DNA of 44,649 nucleotides from Clostridia bacterium (GTDB lineage Bacteria; Bacillota; Clostridia; TANB77; UBA1234). The translations under genes and the position numbers were made by a program. Position 1 is the stretch's first letter. Each line of letters begins with the position of its first letter. Below are positions 1 to 9,344 of this stretch, piece by piece. The notes under the pieces are model-generated. The model saw only the letters and a program-made list of their open reading frames with translations, made no database searches and was not told the origin of the DNA. Location of the stretch: the NCBI GenBank assembly GCA_017469565.1, contig JAFUGC010000017.1:1-44649 (forward strand), given 5' to 3'.

Positions 1-63
1 TTCTCTCTCAATAAATCCAAAACCTTTCTCTGCATTAAACCACTTAACTTTTCCTCTTTCCAT
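1..63 (-). CDS. Cold-shock protein, 5' part only (cut by window edge)
   Basis: Only the first 21 residues are inside the window; the gene runs off the left edge. The visible sequence begins MERGKVKWFNAEKGFGFIE, the hallmark N-terminus of the CspA family of single-stranded RNA/DNA-binding beta-barrel proteins, and it includes the KGFGFI RNP1 motif. A strong ribosome binding site (AGGAGG) lies 8 bases upstream of the ATG. Family members act as RNA chaperones in the cytoplasm. The gene is preceded by a leader of about 150 bases that may encode a 34-residue peptide. Identification of the family is very secure; which paralogue it is cannot be told. Confidence 0.93.
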   Translation of the reverse strand, partial: MERGKVKWFNAEKGFGFIERE

Positions 64-89
64 GTTTCTTTCCTCCTACTTCTTTAGTA

Positions 90-194
90 CTAAACTGCTT
101 TTCGCAACTTATGCCAGACACAATTTGTTTTCTTGCTATTTTGCCTCAAACCAGCTGCAACATCATGCATACTTACACCTTGCTTTTCTTTCAT
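90..194 (-). CDS. Possible 34-residue leader ORF upstream of the cold-shock gene
   Basis: A 34-codon ORF starts with ATG six bases after AGGAG and ends with TAG 26 bases before the cold-shock ATG. It lies downstream of a plausible promoter at 219..247, so it would be in the same mRNA. The product starts MKEKQGVSMHDVAAGLR and is basic overall, with no domain I recognise. It may be a leader peptide, a small regulatory protein, or a chance ORF inside a structured cold-shock leader. Support is only the ribosome binding site and position. Confidence 0.3.
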   Translation of the reverse strand: MKEKQGVSMHDVAAGLRQNSKKTNCVWHKLRKAV

Positions 195-218
195 TTATTG
201 CTCCTGCAATCTTAGCAT

Positions 219-247
219 AGTTTATCATAGTAAAATATCAATGTCAA
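219..247 (-). promoter_or_regulatory. Probable promoter of the cold-shock transcript
   Basis: On the minus strand TTGACA (247..242) is followed, after 17 bases, by TAAACT (224..219). The -35 box is perfect and the -10 box is imperfect. It would drive the 34-codon ORF and the cold-shock gene. Confidence 0.5.
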
Positions 248-263
248 ATATATTAAACAAATC

Positions 264-1484
264 TTATCCTATTTTTTCTTTCATAATTTCAATTGCCTTT
301 TGTAATTGTTCATCTTCTTCTGTTTCCTTATCATCTTCCACTTCATAATCCGGGATAACACCAATCTCATTGATTTTTTCTCCATTTGGTGAAAAATACT
401 CACTAATTGTCACCTTTACATAGGTTCCATCACCCAATCTTCTTAGCGCTTGTACTAGGCCTTTTCCAAATGTAGTAGTTCCAACCACAGTTCCGTTATC
501 CCAGTCTTTGATGGCTGCAGCTGTGATTTCAGCAGCACTTGCAGAATTTTCATTGACAAGAACAACAACAGGAATAGAAATACACTTTGAGTCAGAGTAT
601 AGATATTCTTTATTGCCATTTTTATCAACCGTATATGTGATAACACCTGTTGGTAAAATTTCATCCAAAATTTCCTTCGCACAATCTAATAGACCTCCAG
701 GATTTCCTCTCAAGTCAATAATAAGCCCTTTAACACTATCTTCCATATCTTTATATGCATTTTTAAATTGCGTATACGTTCTATCATCAAATGATTCAAA
801 AGCAATGTATCCAATGTTTCCTTCCATTATCTCATATTCAAATGGATTTAAATCTACAGAACGTCTTTCAATTTCTTTTTCAAACTCTGTATAATTTTCC
901 TCATCATCATATCTTCTAAATTTAATATTGACGATGGAACCTTTTTCACCTTTAATTAAAGCAGCTACCTCTTCAATTGTGGCATTTGTAACATCTTTTC
1001 CCCCCACCTCAATAATATAATCACCAGGAAGGACACCAGCCTCTGCTGCTGGAGAATTTTTAATAGGCAATAAAACAATGGCCAAATTTTTGCTAACATC
1101 TATAGAAAGATAAATGCCAATTCCTTCGTATTCGCCCTCTGTTGTCTCTAGCAAAAAGTTTTCTGCCTCAGATTTTGTGAAATAAGTTGTGTAAGGATCT
1201 TCTAGTGCATCAAGCATTCCAGAGATTGCAGCATCTTCCAGCTTTTCAACCTCAAAATCAAATAAGAAATCCTTTTTTAAGATATGATATACCTTCTTTA
1301 GTTTATCAAACTCATTGCCACCGCTAAAATTATCTCCAGATGCGGTATAATAGCTGATATTATCACTTCCTAGTGAGGTTTTTTGATAATAAAATGATGT
1401 AATAATAAACACCACCAAAGCTGTGATAATCATCCATAATATTGTTTCTAATACATGTTTCTCTTTTTTATTTTCTTCCCCCAT
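264..1484 (-). CDS. Carboxy-terminal processing protease (peptidase S41, CtpA/CtpB type)
   Basis: A 406-residue protein with a single N-terminal membrane anchor (about residues 13-33), a PDZ domain (about 115-190, with GIGIYLS and LPGDYIIEVGGKDV) and a C-terminal S41 protease domain (about 220-380). The catalytic Ser-Lys dyad is visible as Ser316 in NENSASAAE and Lys341 in TTFGKGLVQ, 25 residues apart as in Prc/CtpB. Such proteases sit outside the cytoplasmic membrane and trim the C-termini of envelope proteins; in spore formers CtpB cuts SpoIVFA. The start ATG follows GGAAAGGAG. It lies 32 bases after the YibE/F gene and is probably co-transcribed with it. The exact substrate cannot be inferred. 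Confidence 0.92.
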   Translation of the reverse strand: MGEENKKEKHVLETILWMIITALVVFIITSFYYQKTSLGSDNISYYTASGDNFSGGNEFDKLKKVYHILKKDFLFDFEVEKLEDAAISGMLDALEDPYTTYFTKSEAENFLLETTEGEYEGIGIYLSIDVSKNLAIVLLPIKNSPAAEAGVLPGDYIIEVGGKDVTNATIEEVAALIKGEKGSIVNIKFRRYDDEENYTEFEKEIERRSVDLNPFEYEIMEGNIGYIAFESFDDRTYTQFKNAYKDMEDSVKGLIIDLRGNPGGLLDCAKEILDEILPTGVITYTVDKNGNKEYLYSDSKCISIPVVVLVNENSASAAEITAAAIKDWDNGTVVGTTTFGKGLVQALRRLGDGTYVKVTISEYFSPNGEKINEIGVIPDYEVEDDKETEEDEQLQKAIEIMKEKIG

Positions 1485-1516
1485 AATATATGCAAAAGCT
1501 CCTTTCCAAACACGAT

Positions 1517-2689
1517 TTATCCTCTACTATTTTTACTTCCCATTAACAGACTGGTTACAACCGTTGTAAACGGGATGGTAGCTACAAGTCCAAAACTTCC
1601 TGCAATAGCTCTTAAAAGCTCTTCAAGCATCATTTCCTGATTAATTATCTCATAAAACTGTAAATTAACACTCATGAATATCATGATTAGAATCAACGAG
1701 CCACCTGTATATGCTAAAATCAATGTGTTTGTCATGGTTCCCATCATATCTCTACCAATATTCATTCCTGCTTTAATCATTTTCCCCACTGTAATATGAG
1801 GATTTTCTTCTTTTAATTCACAAAGTGCCGATGCAATTGACATACTTACATCCATACAAGCTCCTAATGCCCCTATAATAATTCCAGCAAAAAGGATTCC
1901 TCTAAAATTATATGCGGCACTTTCTTCCATAACACCAACAAGTAATCTAGCTTCTTCTGTAACACCTGAAAGTGCCATAAGATTACCGAATATTACTGCA
2001 AAAATTCCAGCAATCACAATACCACCAACAGTTCCAATAATTGCAGCTGTTGCCTTTTTGTTAAATCCAGCAATGATAATGATAGAAACAAGTGTTATCA
2101 GAGCACAAGTTAACACCGTGGTTAATATTGGATCTGAACCAGCTATAATTCTTGGAAGAATAATATAAAAAACCGCAAGCACCGTTAACGCAAGACTCGC
2201 AATTGCTTTCAATCCTTTTAACCCACCAACTAGGAGAATGACTATTGCATACATTGCTATAATCACAATAATGTAATTGTTATTATTCCTATATGAAATT
2301 TGTGTATCTGTCATTTCACCATTTTCAAAAGTGGTATAAATATATACCTTATCCCCTTTTTTTAGCGCATCATTCGTAACTTTCACATCACTATAATAAG
2401 AAACGGAATATTTAATCAGTTTTGTGGTATTATACCCTTGATCTTTAATATGCACTTTGACATCTTGGTACTTAAAAGTAGTATACCCGTTTGTCTCTTC
2501 ATAAACTTCTCCCGCCTCTAGTATTTCTCCTTTTAAGGTTTTAAATGTATATTCTGGAATATTTTCGTAATAATCTGCTTGCTCATTACTTACAATATCC
2601 TCTTCCTCTATATTTCCTATATCTGTTGCAAAAATAAAGCTCCCCACACATAATAATACAATTACCAATGTCCAGATTTTTTTCTTCAT
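1517..2689 (-). CDS. YibE/F family integral membrane protein
   Basis: About 390 residues. An N-terminal hydrophobic segment precedes an extracytoplasmic domain of about 120 residues (with GDKVYIYTTFENGEM), and then seven or so membrane segments typical of YibE/F proteins fill the C-terminal two thirds, with the motif GALGACMDVSMSIASAL. The family is widespread in Firmicutes and lacks a firm biochemical role. I chose the ATG at 2689 because AGGGG lies 8 bases upstream; an in-frame GTG three codons earlier has no suitable site. It sits between dprA and the S41 protease gene, all on the minus strand. Family assignment is good, function unknown. Confidence 0.85.
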   Translation of the reverse strand: MKKKIWTLVIVLLCVGSFIFATDIGNIEEEDIVSNEQADYYENIPEYTFKTLKGEILEAGEVYEETNGYTTFKYQDVKVHIKDQGYNTTKLIKYSVSYYSDVKVTNDALKKGDKVYIYTTFENGEMTDTQISYRNNNNYIIVIIAMYAIVILLVGGLKGLKAIASLALTVLAVFYIILPRIIAGSDPILTTVLTCALITLVSIIIIAGFNKKATAAIIGTVGGIVIAGIFAVIFGNLMALSGVTEEARLLVGVMEESAAYNFRGILFAGIIIGALGACMDVSMSIASALCELKEENPHITVGKMIKAGMNIGRDMMGTMTNTLILAYTGGSLILIMIFMSVNLQFYEIINQEMMLEELLRAIAGSFGLVATIPFTTVVTSLLMGSKNSRG

Positions 2690-2802
2690 ATTATGCACCC
2701 CTAAAATAAATCTATCATCATTTTACTACTTCATATCTTTAAAAGCAAAACATTTATCATTATTTTAGGTGACTTCTTTGTGAACTGCGATGCATTCCAC
2801 TT

Positions 2803-3661
2803 TTATTTCGAAAATATTCCTCCCGAATGCTGAAAAATATGTCCTTGCATTTCTAATAAAGTAAGTGCTGTCATCACTTTATGAGCAGGCATATTCAGTT
2901 CTAAACATAATTCATCGATTCTTTTACCTTTTCTATTAATACAATGATATACTGGCATGAGTTCTTCCGCAATTTTCACACGAGGTGCATCTTCTTCCCT
3001 TACGCTTCTCTCATAATATTTTAAAATATCCTTCGCATTTCTCACACATTTTTCTCCATTAACGATAAGACGATTGCTACCGAACATAGTTTTCATCCAG
3101 TACTCCTCCTGGCACAACAAAAATATCTTTCTCTAATTTTTTACCATAATCCACCGTAATGAGCGAACCACTCTTATCTCTTGCTTCTACCACTATAATT
3201 CCACTAGACAATGCCGCAATAATTCTATTTCTATTATGAAATCTGCCTTTATTAGGCAAGGTATCCGGTGGGTATTCTGATACAATCACACCACCACTAT
3301 CAATGATATCTTGATATAGACTCTCCCTACAATTTTGATACAAATATTCTATTCCATAAGCCAAAACACCTATTGCATTTCCCTTTTGCCCGAGCGATGC
3401 CTGATGGGCTACGCAATCAATCCCATAGGCTAAACCACTAACAATGTGAACACCATTTCCTGCCAAGTCTGCGCTGATTTGTTCGGCAATTCTTTTTCCA
3501 TCTAGTGTACACTTTCGCGCACCAATCACAGCAATCGAAAATTCATTGAGCAATTTTTCATTTCCTAGTACATATAACTTATCAGGACAATCCGTGAGTT
3601 CATATAAATTAGGAGGAAAATCTTTCTCCCCTCTTTTGAAACATTTTATCTCTAACTTCAT
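2803..3661 (-). CDS. dprA: DNA processing protein DprA, reading frame broken by a +1 shift at CGGT
   Basis: DprA loads RecA onto incoming single-stranded DNA in transformation. The gene is in two frames: 3661..3083 (193 codons, Rossmann-fold part with GARKCTLDGKRIAEQ, SGLAYGIDCVAHQASL and VVPGG) and 3081..2803 (92 residues, starting GSNRLIVNGEK and ending in the DprA winged-helix domain). Frame 0 ends GTT CGG TAG; skipping C3082 gives GTT GGT AGC, which restores the family motif GSN.LI with its glycine (Gly194). The joined product is about 285 residues, normal for a DprA without the N-terminal SAM domain. The downstream half has no ribosome binding site of its own. The start ATG at 3661 follows AGAGGG. 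The gene lies 12 bases after yraN in the common comM-yraN-dprA order. It is either a pseudogene or expressed by frameshifting; see the findings. Confidence 0.9.
3079..3082 (-). other. CGGT +1 frameshift site in dprA
   Basis: The minus-strand context is TAT GTT C GGT AGC AAT. The zero-frame reading CGG is followed immediately by TAG. Leaving out C3082 makes GGT (Gly) and re-enters the frame of the DprA C-terminus. It is the only in-frame CGG found in this gene. Confidence 0.8.
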
Positions 3662-3673
3662 TTTCAATCCCTC

Positions 3674-4069
3674 TTATGAATGATAACCATATCTTTTAGT
3701 ATACTCTGGCCTATCAATAATCGCATTTCTTAAATGCACAATTCTAGTTTTTCCCTCATTAAGTAAATAAACCTCTATGACATCTAAAGAAATTGGGATA
3801 TCTACTATCTGATGTTTATATAAGTAAAACTCTGCCACTTTATAAATGTGTTTTCTTTTCTTATATGTTACTGCATCTGATGGACTGCCAAATAACTCTT
3901 GTCCTCTTGTTTTCACCTCAATAAACGATAATTCGCCATCACAAGTGGCTATGATATCCGCCTCACCAAACCTACACAAAAAGTTAGTTTCTAAAATTTT
4001 ATAGCCTCTATGTTTTAAAAAATCTTGTGCCAATTCTTCTCCCATACTGCCCATTTCTCTTTGATTCAT
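3674..4069 (-). CDS. yraN: YraN / UPF0102 family nuclease-like protein
   Basis: A 131-residue protein of the UPF0102 family, which has a Holliday-junction-resolvase-like nuclease fold. Visible are the start GEELAQDFLKHRGYKILETN, the FGEADIIATCDGELSFIEVKTR core carrying the acidic residues and EVK of the nuclease fold, and the C-terminal IRFDVIEV-like segment (ISLDVIEVY). It sits between comM and dprA, an arrangement common in Firmicutes. The ATG follows GGAGAGG. The biological role remains poorly defined. Length is normal for the family. Confidence 0.92.
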   Translation of the reverse strand: MNQREMGSMGEELAQDFLKHRGYKILETNFLCRFGEADIIATCDGELSFIEVKTRGQELFGSPSDAVTYKKRKHIYKVAEFYLYKHQIVDIPISLDVIEVYLLNEGKTRIVHLRNAIIDRPEYTKRYGYHS

Positions 4070-4086
4070 AAATTCCTCTCCTTTGC

Positions 4087-5613
4087 TTAAAATTTTCTAT
4101 CCAGCAATCTGTACTGAACAGCCTCAGCAACATGCTCTACGCGGATATTTGCAGAATCATCTAAGTCCGCTATTGTTCTTGCCACTTTTAGAATTCTGGC
4201 ATGTGCCCTTGCACTCAGTCCAAATTTTTCAAATACTGATTCCAAAATCTTTTTCGCGTCACTATCCAATACGCAAAATTCTTGTAGCATTGGTGCCGTG
4301 AGTTCTGAATTAGAAAAGATTTTCAAATTTTTATATCTTTCTTGTTGTATTTTTCTTGCTTTGTTAACTCTTTCTCTTATGGTTACTGAACTTTCCACAC
4401 TCTCCTGAGATTCTAATTTTTGATACTCTACACTAGGAACATTCACTTGAATATCGATTCTATCAAGCATTGGTCCACTTATTTTTTTCAAATAGTTCTC
4501 TCTCTGAAAAGGAGTACATGTACAAACCTTTTTTGCATCTCCTGCATAACCACACGGACAGGGATTCATACTAGCAACAAACATAAAATTACAAGGATAT
4601 GTACATGCCCCATTCACTCTAGAAAGACTTATTTTCCCATCCTCTAGCGGGCCACGCATCACCTCAAGCACATACCTACCAAACTCTGGTAGTTCGTCCA
4701 AAAACAAAATGCCATAATGCGCCAAGCTCATTTCTCCAGGCCTCGGAATTTTCCCACCGCCAGTAAGAGCCATCGCTGTTGTTGTGTGATGTGGAGACCT
4801 AAATGGTCTTTTAATGACTAATGGCTTGTCTTCCGGAAGTATTCCGGCAATGCTATGGATTTTCGTTATTTCCAAAGCTTCTTCAAATGTTAAAGCTGGG
4901 AGAATCGTTGGAATTCTCTTTGCCAGCATTGTTTTACCCGAACCAGGGCTGCCAATCATAAGACAATTATGGGCACCCGCAGCCGCAACTTCCATAGCTC
5001 TTTTCACATTTTCCTGCCCTTTTACATCACAGAAATCCACATTTTCTATAGAATTGTCAGTAAATAAATGGTCAACATCCGTTACAAATGGTGCTATTTT
5101 TTTCGTACCATTTAAAAAAGATACTGCTTCCGTCAAACTCTTAATAGGATATACTTGAAGTCCCTTGACAACACCTGCCTCTAATCTATTGGCATAAGGA
5201 ACTATGACCTTTTTGATACCCAATCGATAAGCTTCTATACACATGGGAAGCACTCCATTTATCTTATTCACATTACCATCTAATGAAAGTTCTCCAATAA
5301 ATACATAATCTCCTAATTGATTAGAATGAATATATTCCAAATCATTTAAAATTCCGATAGCAATTGGCAAATCAAAGGATGGTCCCTCCTTTTTGATATG
5401 TGCTGGCGCAAGATTAATTACAACTTTTCTACTCAGGATATCAAACTGCGAATTTTTGATGGCAGCTCTCACTCTTTCTTTAGACTCTCTCACACTAACG
5501 TCTGGAAGCCCAACAATTTCCCAAGAAGGTAACCCAGAATGAATATCCACTTCTACATTTACAAGATATCCATCTATTCCATAAAGAGCTATACTACGAA
5601 TAGTAGAAAGCAT
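4087..5613 (-). CDS. comM: ComM/YifB family AAA+ Mg-chelatase-like ATPase
   Basis: A protein of about 508 residues: an N-terminal Lon-like domain (first 170 residues, GLPSWEIVGLPDVSVRESKERVRAAIKNS), an AAA+ core with Walker A GSPGSGKTMLAKR and Walker B GILFLDELPEF, and the C-terminal Mg-chelatase domain (LSARAHARILKVARTIADL). A Cys-rich insertion (NPCPCGYAGDAKKVCTC) is typical of the family. ComM is a hexameric helicase that promotes branch migration during natural transformation, consistent with dprA nearby. The ATG at 5613 is preferred because AGGAG lies 9 bases before it, whereas the upstream in-frame ATG abuts the same site. Confidence 0.93.
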   Translation of the reverse strand: MLSTIRSIALYGIDGYLVNVEVDIHSGLPSWEIVGLPDVSVRESKERVRAAIKNSQFDILSRKVVINLAPAHIKKEGPSFDLPIAIGILNDLEYIHSNQLGDYVFIGELSLDGNVNKINGVLPMCIEAYRLGIKKVIVPYANRLEAGVVKGLQVYPIKSLTEAVSFLNGTKKIAPFVTDVDHLFTDNSIENVDFCDVKGQENVKRAMEVAAAGAHNCLMIGSPGSGKTMLAKRIPTILPALTFEEALEITKIHSIAGILPEDKPLVIKRPFRSPHHTTTAMALTGGGKIPRPGEMSLAHYGILFLDELPEFGRYVLEVMRGPLEDGKISLSRVNGACTYPCNFMFVASMNPCPCGYAGDAKKVCTCTPFQRENYLKKISGPMLDRIDIQVNVPSVEYQKLESQESVESSVTIRERVNKARKIQQERYKNLKIFSNSELTAPMLQEFCVLDSDAKKILESVFEKFGLSARAHARILKVARTIADLDDSANIRVEHVAEAVQYRLLDRKF

Positions 5614-5744
5614 TCCTATCATCTCCTAAAAAAAATTTATTAATTATATTCCAAAAAATACAAAAAAATGTTATAATATATATAAGTGTATTTATAGTTT
5701 ATATACATGGTCTGATTCCCACAAATGAAAGGAAGGTTTGATAT

Positions 5745-6629
5745 ATGAAAAAAAATAATGGTGTTTCTATAATCACATTAACAATTACCATAGTAATCCT
5801 AATCATCCTTGCTGGCGTAGCGGTATATTATGGTACCACTCAAAATGTTGATAAAACCGCAGAGGTTCGTTCTTTTAATGAAATAATTGAAGTAAGCGAG
5901 GCTACCGCCCAAAGAACTTTTATGAACAAAATTAATGCAACAAAATACCCTTATGTAGGAACTGAGCTAACAAATGCAGCTCCTGAGGTAGTAAATGAAG
6001 TTAGTTATGGAGATGGTTGGTATAAGCTTGCCTCAAACCATTTTGAAGAATTGAGCCTTGAAAATGTTGTCGGAACCTATATCGTAAACTATTCTACTGG
6101 TGAAGTTGTTTCTGTAAATCCTATCCTATATGAAGATGAAGAGTACTATTCTTCAACAGATATCAAGGATGTAGTAGGCAGTGCAAATGTAGCCATTTCA
6201 TCAGATATGTATGATGATGTCAAAGGCGTAAATAAACCAGTCTTATTAACTGGAATGATTCCAGTTAGATATATCAACAATAAATGGATTATTACAAGTG
6301 CAAATGACGAAAAATGGTATGATTATTCTTCAGAAAATAAAAGTTGGGCAAATGTAATGCTTACAGATGAAATTACAGTTACCGGTCTTTCTAATGAAGA
6401 AGTGAGAAATGCCTCCCTTTTAGAGCTTGAAGGACTTGAAGTTACAACAAATGGTAGTTTATTTGTATGGATTCCAAGATTTACAAGTAACAGTGCCGGA
6501 GATGTTGTCTATAGTCATTTAACCACGGATTATACAGAAAACGGATATCAATTAAGCCGTGCTTTCACTCATGGAATTACTGAACTTACAGGATTCTGGG
6601 AAAGTAAATTTGATGCAGAACTTAAATAA
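5745..6629 (+). CDS. Prepilin-like protein, class III-type hydrophobic N-terminus
   Basis: A 294-residue protein whose N-terminus, KKNNGVSIITLTITIVILI, looks like a type IV prepilin: a short charged leader, Gly before the likely cleavage site, and a hydrophobic helix of about 20 residues. The usual Glu at position +5 is missing (Thr-rich instead). The rest is a hydrophilic, probably exported domain containing NGSLFVWIPRF and ELTGFWESKF, a pattern I associate with prepilin-like proteins of uncultured Clostridia; it ends soon after that motif and may be C-terminally short. It stands alone on the plus strand, divergent from comM, after AAAGGAAGG, and is followed by two strong terminators. The function is inferred only. 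Confidence 0.65.
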   Translation: MKKNNGVSIITLTITIVILIILAGVAVYYGTTQNVDKTAEVRSFNEIIEVSEATAQRTFMNKINATKYPYVGTELTNAAPEVVNEVSYGDGWYKLASNHFEELSLENVVGTYIVNYSTGEVVSVNPILYEDEEYYSSTDIKDVVGSANVAISSDMYDDVKGVNKPVLLTGMIPVRYINNKWIITSANDEKWYDYSSENKSWANVMLTDEITVTGLSNEEVRNASLLELEGLEVTTNGSLFVWIPRFTSNSAGDVVYSHLTTDYTENGYQLSRAFTHGITELTGFWESKFDAELK

Positions 6630-6650
6630 AATAAGAATTAATTTTTTAGA

Positions 6651-6682
6651 AATGTCTCAAGCCATGCTTGAGGCATTTTTTG
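6651..6682 (+). terminator. Rho-independent terminator of the prepilin-like gene
   Basis: A 12-bp stem (6651..6662 with 6666..6677, one G-T wobble, CAT loop) is followed by a run of T. It lies 22 bases after the stop codon. Confidence 0.85.
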
Positions 6683-6684
6683 AT

Positions 6685-6723
6685 GTTTTTATTGAGCAGG
6701 GGGATTCCCTGCTCAATAAAAAC
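6685..6723. terminator. Bidirectional terminator between the prepilin-like gene and gyrA
   Basis: A perfect 17-bp inverted repeat (6685..6701 and 6707..6723) with a 5-base loop and T/A runs built into both ends. On the minus strand it lies just after the gyrA stop, so it can end the convergent gyrA transcript as well. Confidence 0.88.
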
Positions 6724-6755
6724 TTGAGAACAAAAGATTCAATATCATAAAATTT

Positions 6756-9203
6756 CTATTCTTCAGTTACATTTTCTGTTTCGCTTTCATCTGGAACTTT
6801 TGCAATACTTACTACTTTTCCACCGTCATTTGTTCTGATTAACGTCACACCTTGGGTAGAACGTCCAAGAATACTAATATTTTGAACATCAAGTCTTATC
6901 ACAATTCCTTTATCTGTGATTAACATCACTTCATCATTATCTGTGACAACTTTTATGCCAACTACATTACCTGTCTTAGGCGTTATTTTATAGGTAATAA
7001 CACCTTTTCCGGCTCTTGCTTGTACTCTATACTCATTAAGCTCCGTTCTCTTTCCAAAGCCATTTTCTGTAATGGCAAGTAAGTATGCCTTTTCATCATA
7101 TATTGGCTCCATACCAACAACATAATCATCATCGTCAAGTCTAATTCCAATAACGCCTTGAGAAACCCTTCCAACAGGCTTTACATCCGTCTCTGAGAAA
7201 GTAATACAGATACCGCCATGTGTCACCATAACCACATTTCTTTCCCCATCAGTAAGTCTAACGTCAATTAATTCATCTTCATCTTTTAAGGCAATTGCTT
7301 GTAATCCTGTTTTTCTCGAACTATTATATTCCATTAATTTTGTTTTCTTGATGATACCATTTTTAGTAGCCATTAGTAAGTATTGGCCATCCACAAAGGC
7401 ATGAATTGGAATAACTGCTGTTACTCGTTCATCACCATCAAGCTGAAGTAAGTTAACAATTGCTGTACCTTTTGCTGTTCTACCAGCTTCAGGTATTTCA
7501 TAGCCTTTTAGTTTGTATACCTTACCCTTATTTGTGAAGAACATAATCATATCATGGGTAGAAGTAACAAATAATTGTTCCACAAAATCTTCCTCTTTTG
7601 TCTGAATTCCTGTAATGCCTCTACCGCCCCTCTTTTGAGTTCTATAGGTACCAATAGGAACTCTCTTAATGTATCCAAAATGAGTAAGTGAAACAATGGT
7701 AGTCTCTTCCTTAATCAAATCTTCATCTTCAAAATCGCCTTCAGCTGGAACAATTTGTGTTCTTCTCTCATCTCCATATTTATTTTTCATTTCGATGAGT
7801 TCCTCTTTGACGATATCGCAAACCAATTTCTCACTAGCAAGAATTGCTCTATACCTTTCAATTTGTTCCATCAAGGCTTTATATTCTTCTTCAATCTTTT
7901 CTCTTTGTAATCCTGATAATGTTCTAAGTCTCATTTCAAGAATAGCATTCGCCTGAATTTCTGTAAGATTAAAGCGTTTCATTAATCTTTCAGCTGCATC
8001 ATCATATGCCGCACGGATAATGGCGATTACTTCATCAATATAATCTAACGCAATTTTTAATCCTTCTAAAATATGAGCTCTAGCAAGTGCTTTATCCAAA
8101 TCAAACTGAGTTCTTCTCACAACTACTTCTTTTCTATGATCAATATAACACTCAAGCATTTGTCTAAGAGTTAATATTTTTGGCTTTCCATGATCTAGGG
8201 CAAGCATAATAGCACCAAAAGTGTCCTGCATTTGGGTGTTTTTATACAACTGATTTAGCACAACATTAGCATTAGCATCTTTCTTAAGTTCTATGACAAT
8301 TCTCATACCTTCACGGTCTGACTCATCCCTTAAGTCTGAGATTCCCTCAATTCTCTTATCCTTTACTAGATCTGCAATATTCTCAATCAACCTTGCTTTA
8401 TTTACCTGATAAGGAAGCTCTGAAACAATAATTCTATAGCGACCATTTCCATGTTCTTCTATTTCAGCCTTTGCACGAACAGTAATCTTTCCTCTGCCCG
8501 TTCTATAACATTCTTTAATTCCCTCTTTGCCAAGAATTAATGCTCCTGTAGGAAAATCAGGACCCTTTATTTCTGTCATTAAATCCTCATCCGTTACGTT
8601 ATCCTCATCTATCAATCTAACAATAGCATTAACCACTTCTGTTAGATTATGAGGAGGAATGTTAGTTGCCATTCCTACTGCAATACCAGAAGAACCATTC
8701 ACAAGAAGGTTTGGAATCTTAGCTGGTAAAACGGTAGGTTCCATGATTTTTTCATCATAGTTTGGCATAAACTCAACCGTATTTTTATCAATATCCGCAA
8801 GCATTTCAACGGCAATTTTAGGCATTTTAGCCTCTGTATACCTCATGGCAGCAGGGCTATCACCATCTACACTACCAAAGTTACCATGACCATTAATAAG
8901 CATATATCTTAGTGAAAAATCCTGCGCCATTCTTACTAAAGCATCATAGATTGAAGCATCACCATGAGGGTGATATTTACCCATAACTTCACCAACAATG
9001 TAAGCGGATTTTCTAAATGGTTTATCCGGCGTTAAGCCAAGACCGTCCATAGCATATAAAATTCTTCTGTGAACTGGTTTTAGTCCATCCCTTACATCAG
9101 GAAGAGCCCTGGATACAATGACACTCATCGCATAGTCTATGTATGATTTCCTCATTTCTTTTTCTATGTCTACATGTATGACTTTTTTTGCATTTTCTTC
9201 CAT
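6756..9203 (-). CDS. gyrA: DNA gyrase subunit A
   Basis: An 815-residue GyrA. With its partner GyrB it supercoils DNA using ATP. The breakage-reunion domain carries the active-site Tyr122 in [10 protein letters not shown], the quinolone region [12 protein letters not shown] (residues 78-89), and the C-terminal beta-pinwheel contains the GyrA box QKRGGRG that marks gyrase rather than topoisomerase IV. Numbering matches E. coli in the quinolone region: position 83 is Ala instead of Ser, and Asp87 is retained. No in-frame CGG codon was seen in 815 codons. A promoter (9289..9317) and a leader hairpin precede it. gyrB is not adjacent in this window. Confidence 0.97.
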   Translation of the reverse strand: MEENAKKVIHVDIEKEMRKSYIDYAMSVIVSRALPDVRDGLKPVHRRILYAMDGLGLTPDKPFRKSAYIVGEVMGKYHPHGDASIYDALVRMAQDFSLRYMLINGHGNFGSVDGDSPAAMRYTEAKMPKIAVEMLADIDKNTVEFMPNYDEKIMEPTVLPAKIPNLLVNGSSGIAVGMATNIPPHNLTEVVNAIVRLIDEDNVTDEDLMTEIKGPDFPTGALILGKEGIKECYRTGRGKITVRAKAEIEEHGNGRYRIIVSELPYQVNKARLIENIADLVKDKRIEGISDLRDESDREGMRIVIELKKDANANVVLNQLYKNTQMQDTFGAIMLALDHGKPKILTLRQMLECYIDHRKEVVVRRTQFDLDKALARAHILEGLKIALDYIDEVIAIIRAAYDDAAERLMKRFNLTEIQANAILEMRLRTLSGLQREKIEEEYKALMEQIERYRAILASEKLVCDIVKEELIEMKNKYGDERRTQIVPAEGDFEDEDLIKEETTIVSLTHFGYIKRVPIGTYRTQKRGGRGITGIQTKEEDFVEQLFVTSTHDMIMFFTNKGKVYKLKGYEIPEAGRTAKGTAIVNLLQLDGDERVTAVIPIHAFVDGQYLLMATKNGIIKKTKLMEYNSSRKTGLQAIALKDEDELIDVRLTDGERNVVMVTHGGICITFSETDVKPVGRVSQGVIGIRLDDDDYVVGMEPIYDEKAYLLAITENGFGKRTELNEYRVQARAGKGVITYKITPKTGNVVGIKVVTDNDEVMLITDKGIVIRLDVQNISILGRSTQGVTLIRTNDGGKVVSIAKVPDESETENVTEE

Positions 9204-9236
9204 TTTATTATCCCAACTTTCCTATATTTATTACAA

Positions 9237-9264
9237 CTTATGCCTGTTTTTGGTAAGGCATAAG
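9237..9264 (-). promoter_or_regulatory. Hairpin in the gyrA mRNA leader
   Basis: A perfect 8-bp stem (CTTATGCC / GGCATAAG) with a 12-base loop lies between the promoter and the gyrA ribosome binding site. It lacks a T run, so it is not a terminator. The role is unknown; an 11-base part of it also occurs in the cold-shock leader. Confidence 0.5.
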
Positions 9265-9288
9265 AAGAGACAACAATTTGCTATATAA

Positions 9289-9317
9289 ATTATACTAAAT
9301 TGGGTTTTTTATTGCAA
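9289..9317 (-). promoter_or_regulatory. Probable gyrA promoter
   Basis: The minus strand reads TTGCAA (9317..9312), a 17-base spacer, then a perfect TATAAT (9294..9289). The predicted transcript start is about 80 bases upstream of the gyrA ATG. Confidence 0.75.
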
Positions 9318-9344
9318 GCGAATTTTGCCATTTTTAGTTTATTT

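Noticed and set aside
2803-3082. The dprA 3' part and the GH94 middle and 3' parts as separate genes
   Set aside because: They start within conserved domains, have no ribosome binding site of their own at the apparent starts, and lack essential parts of their folds; joined products match family length.
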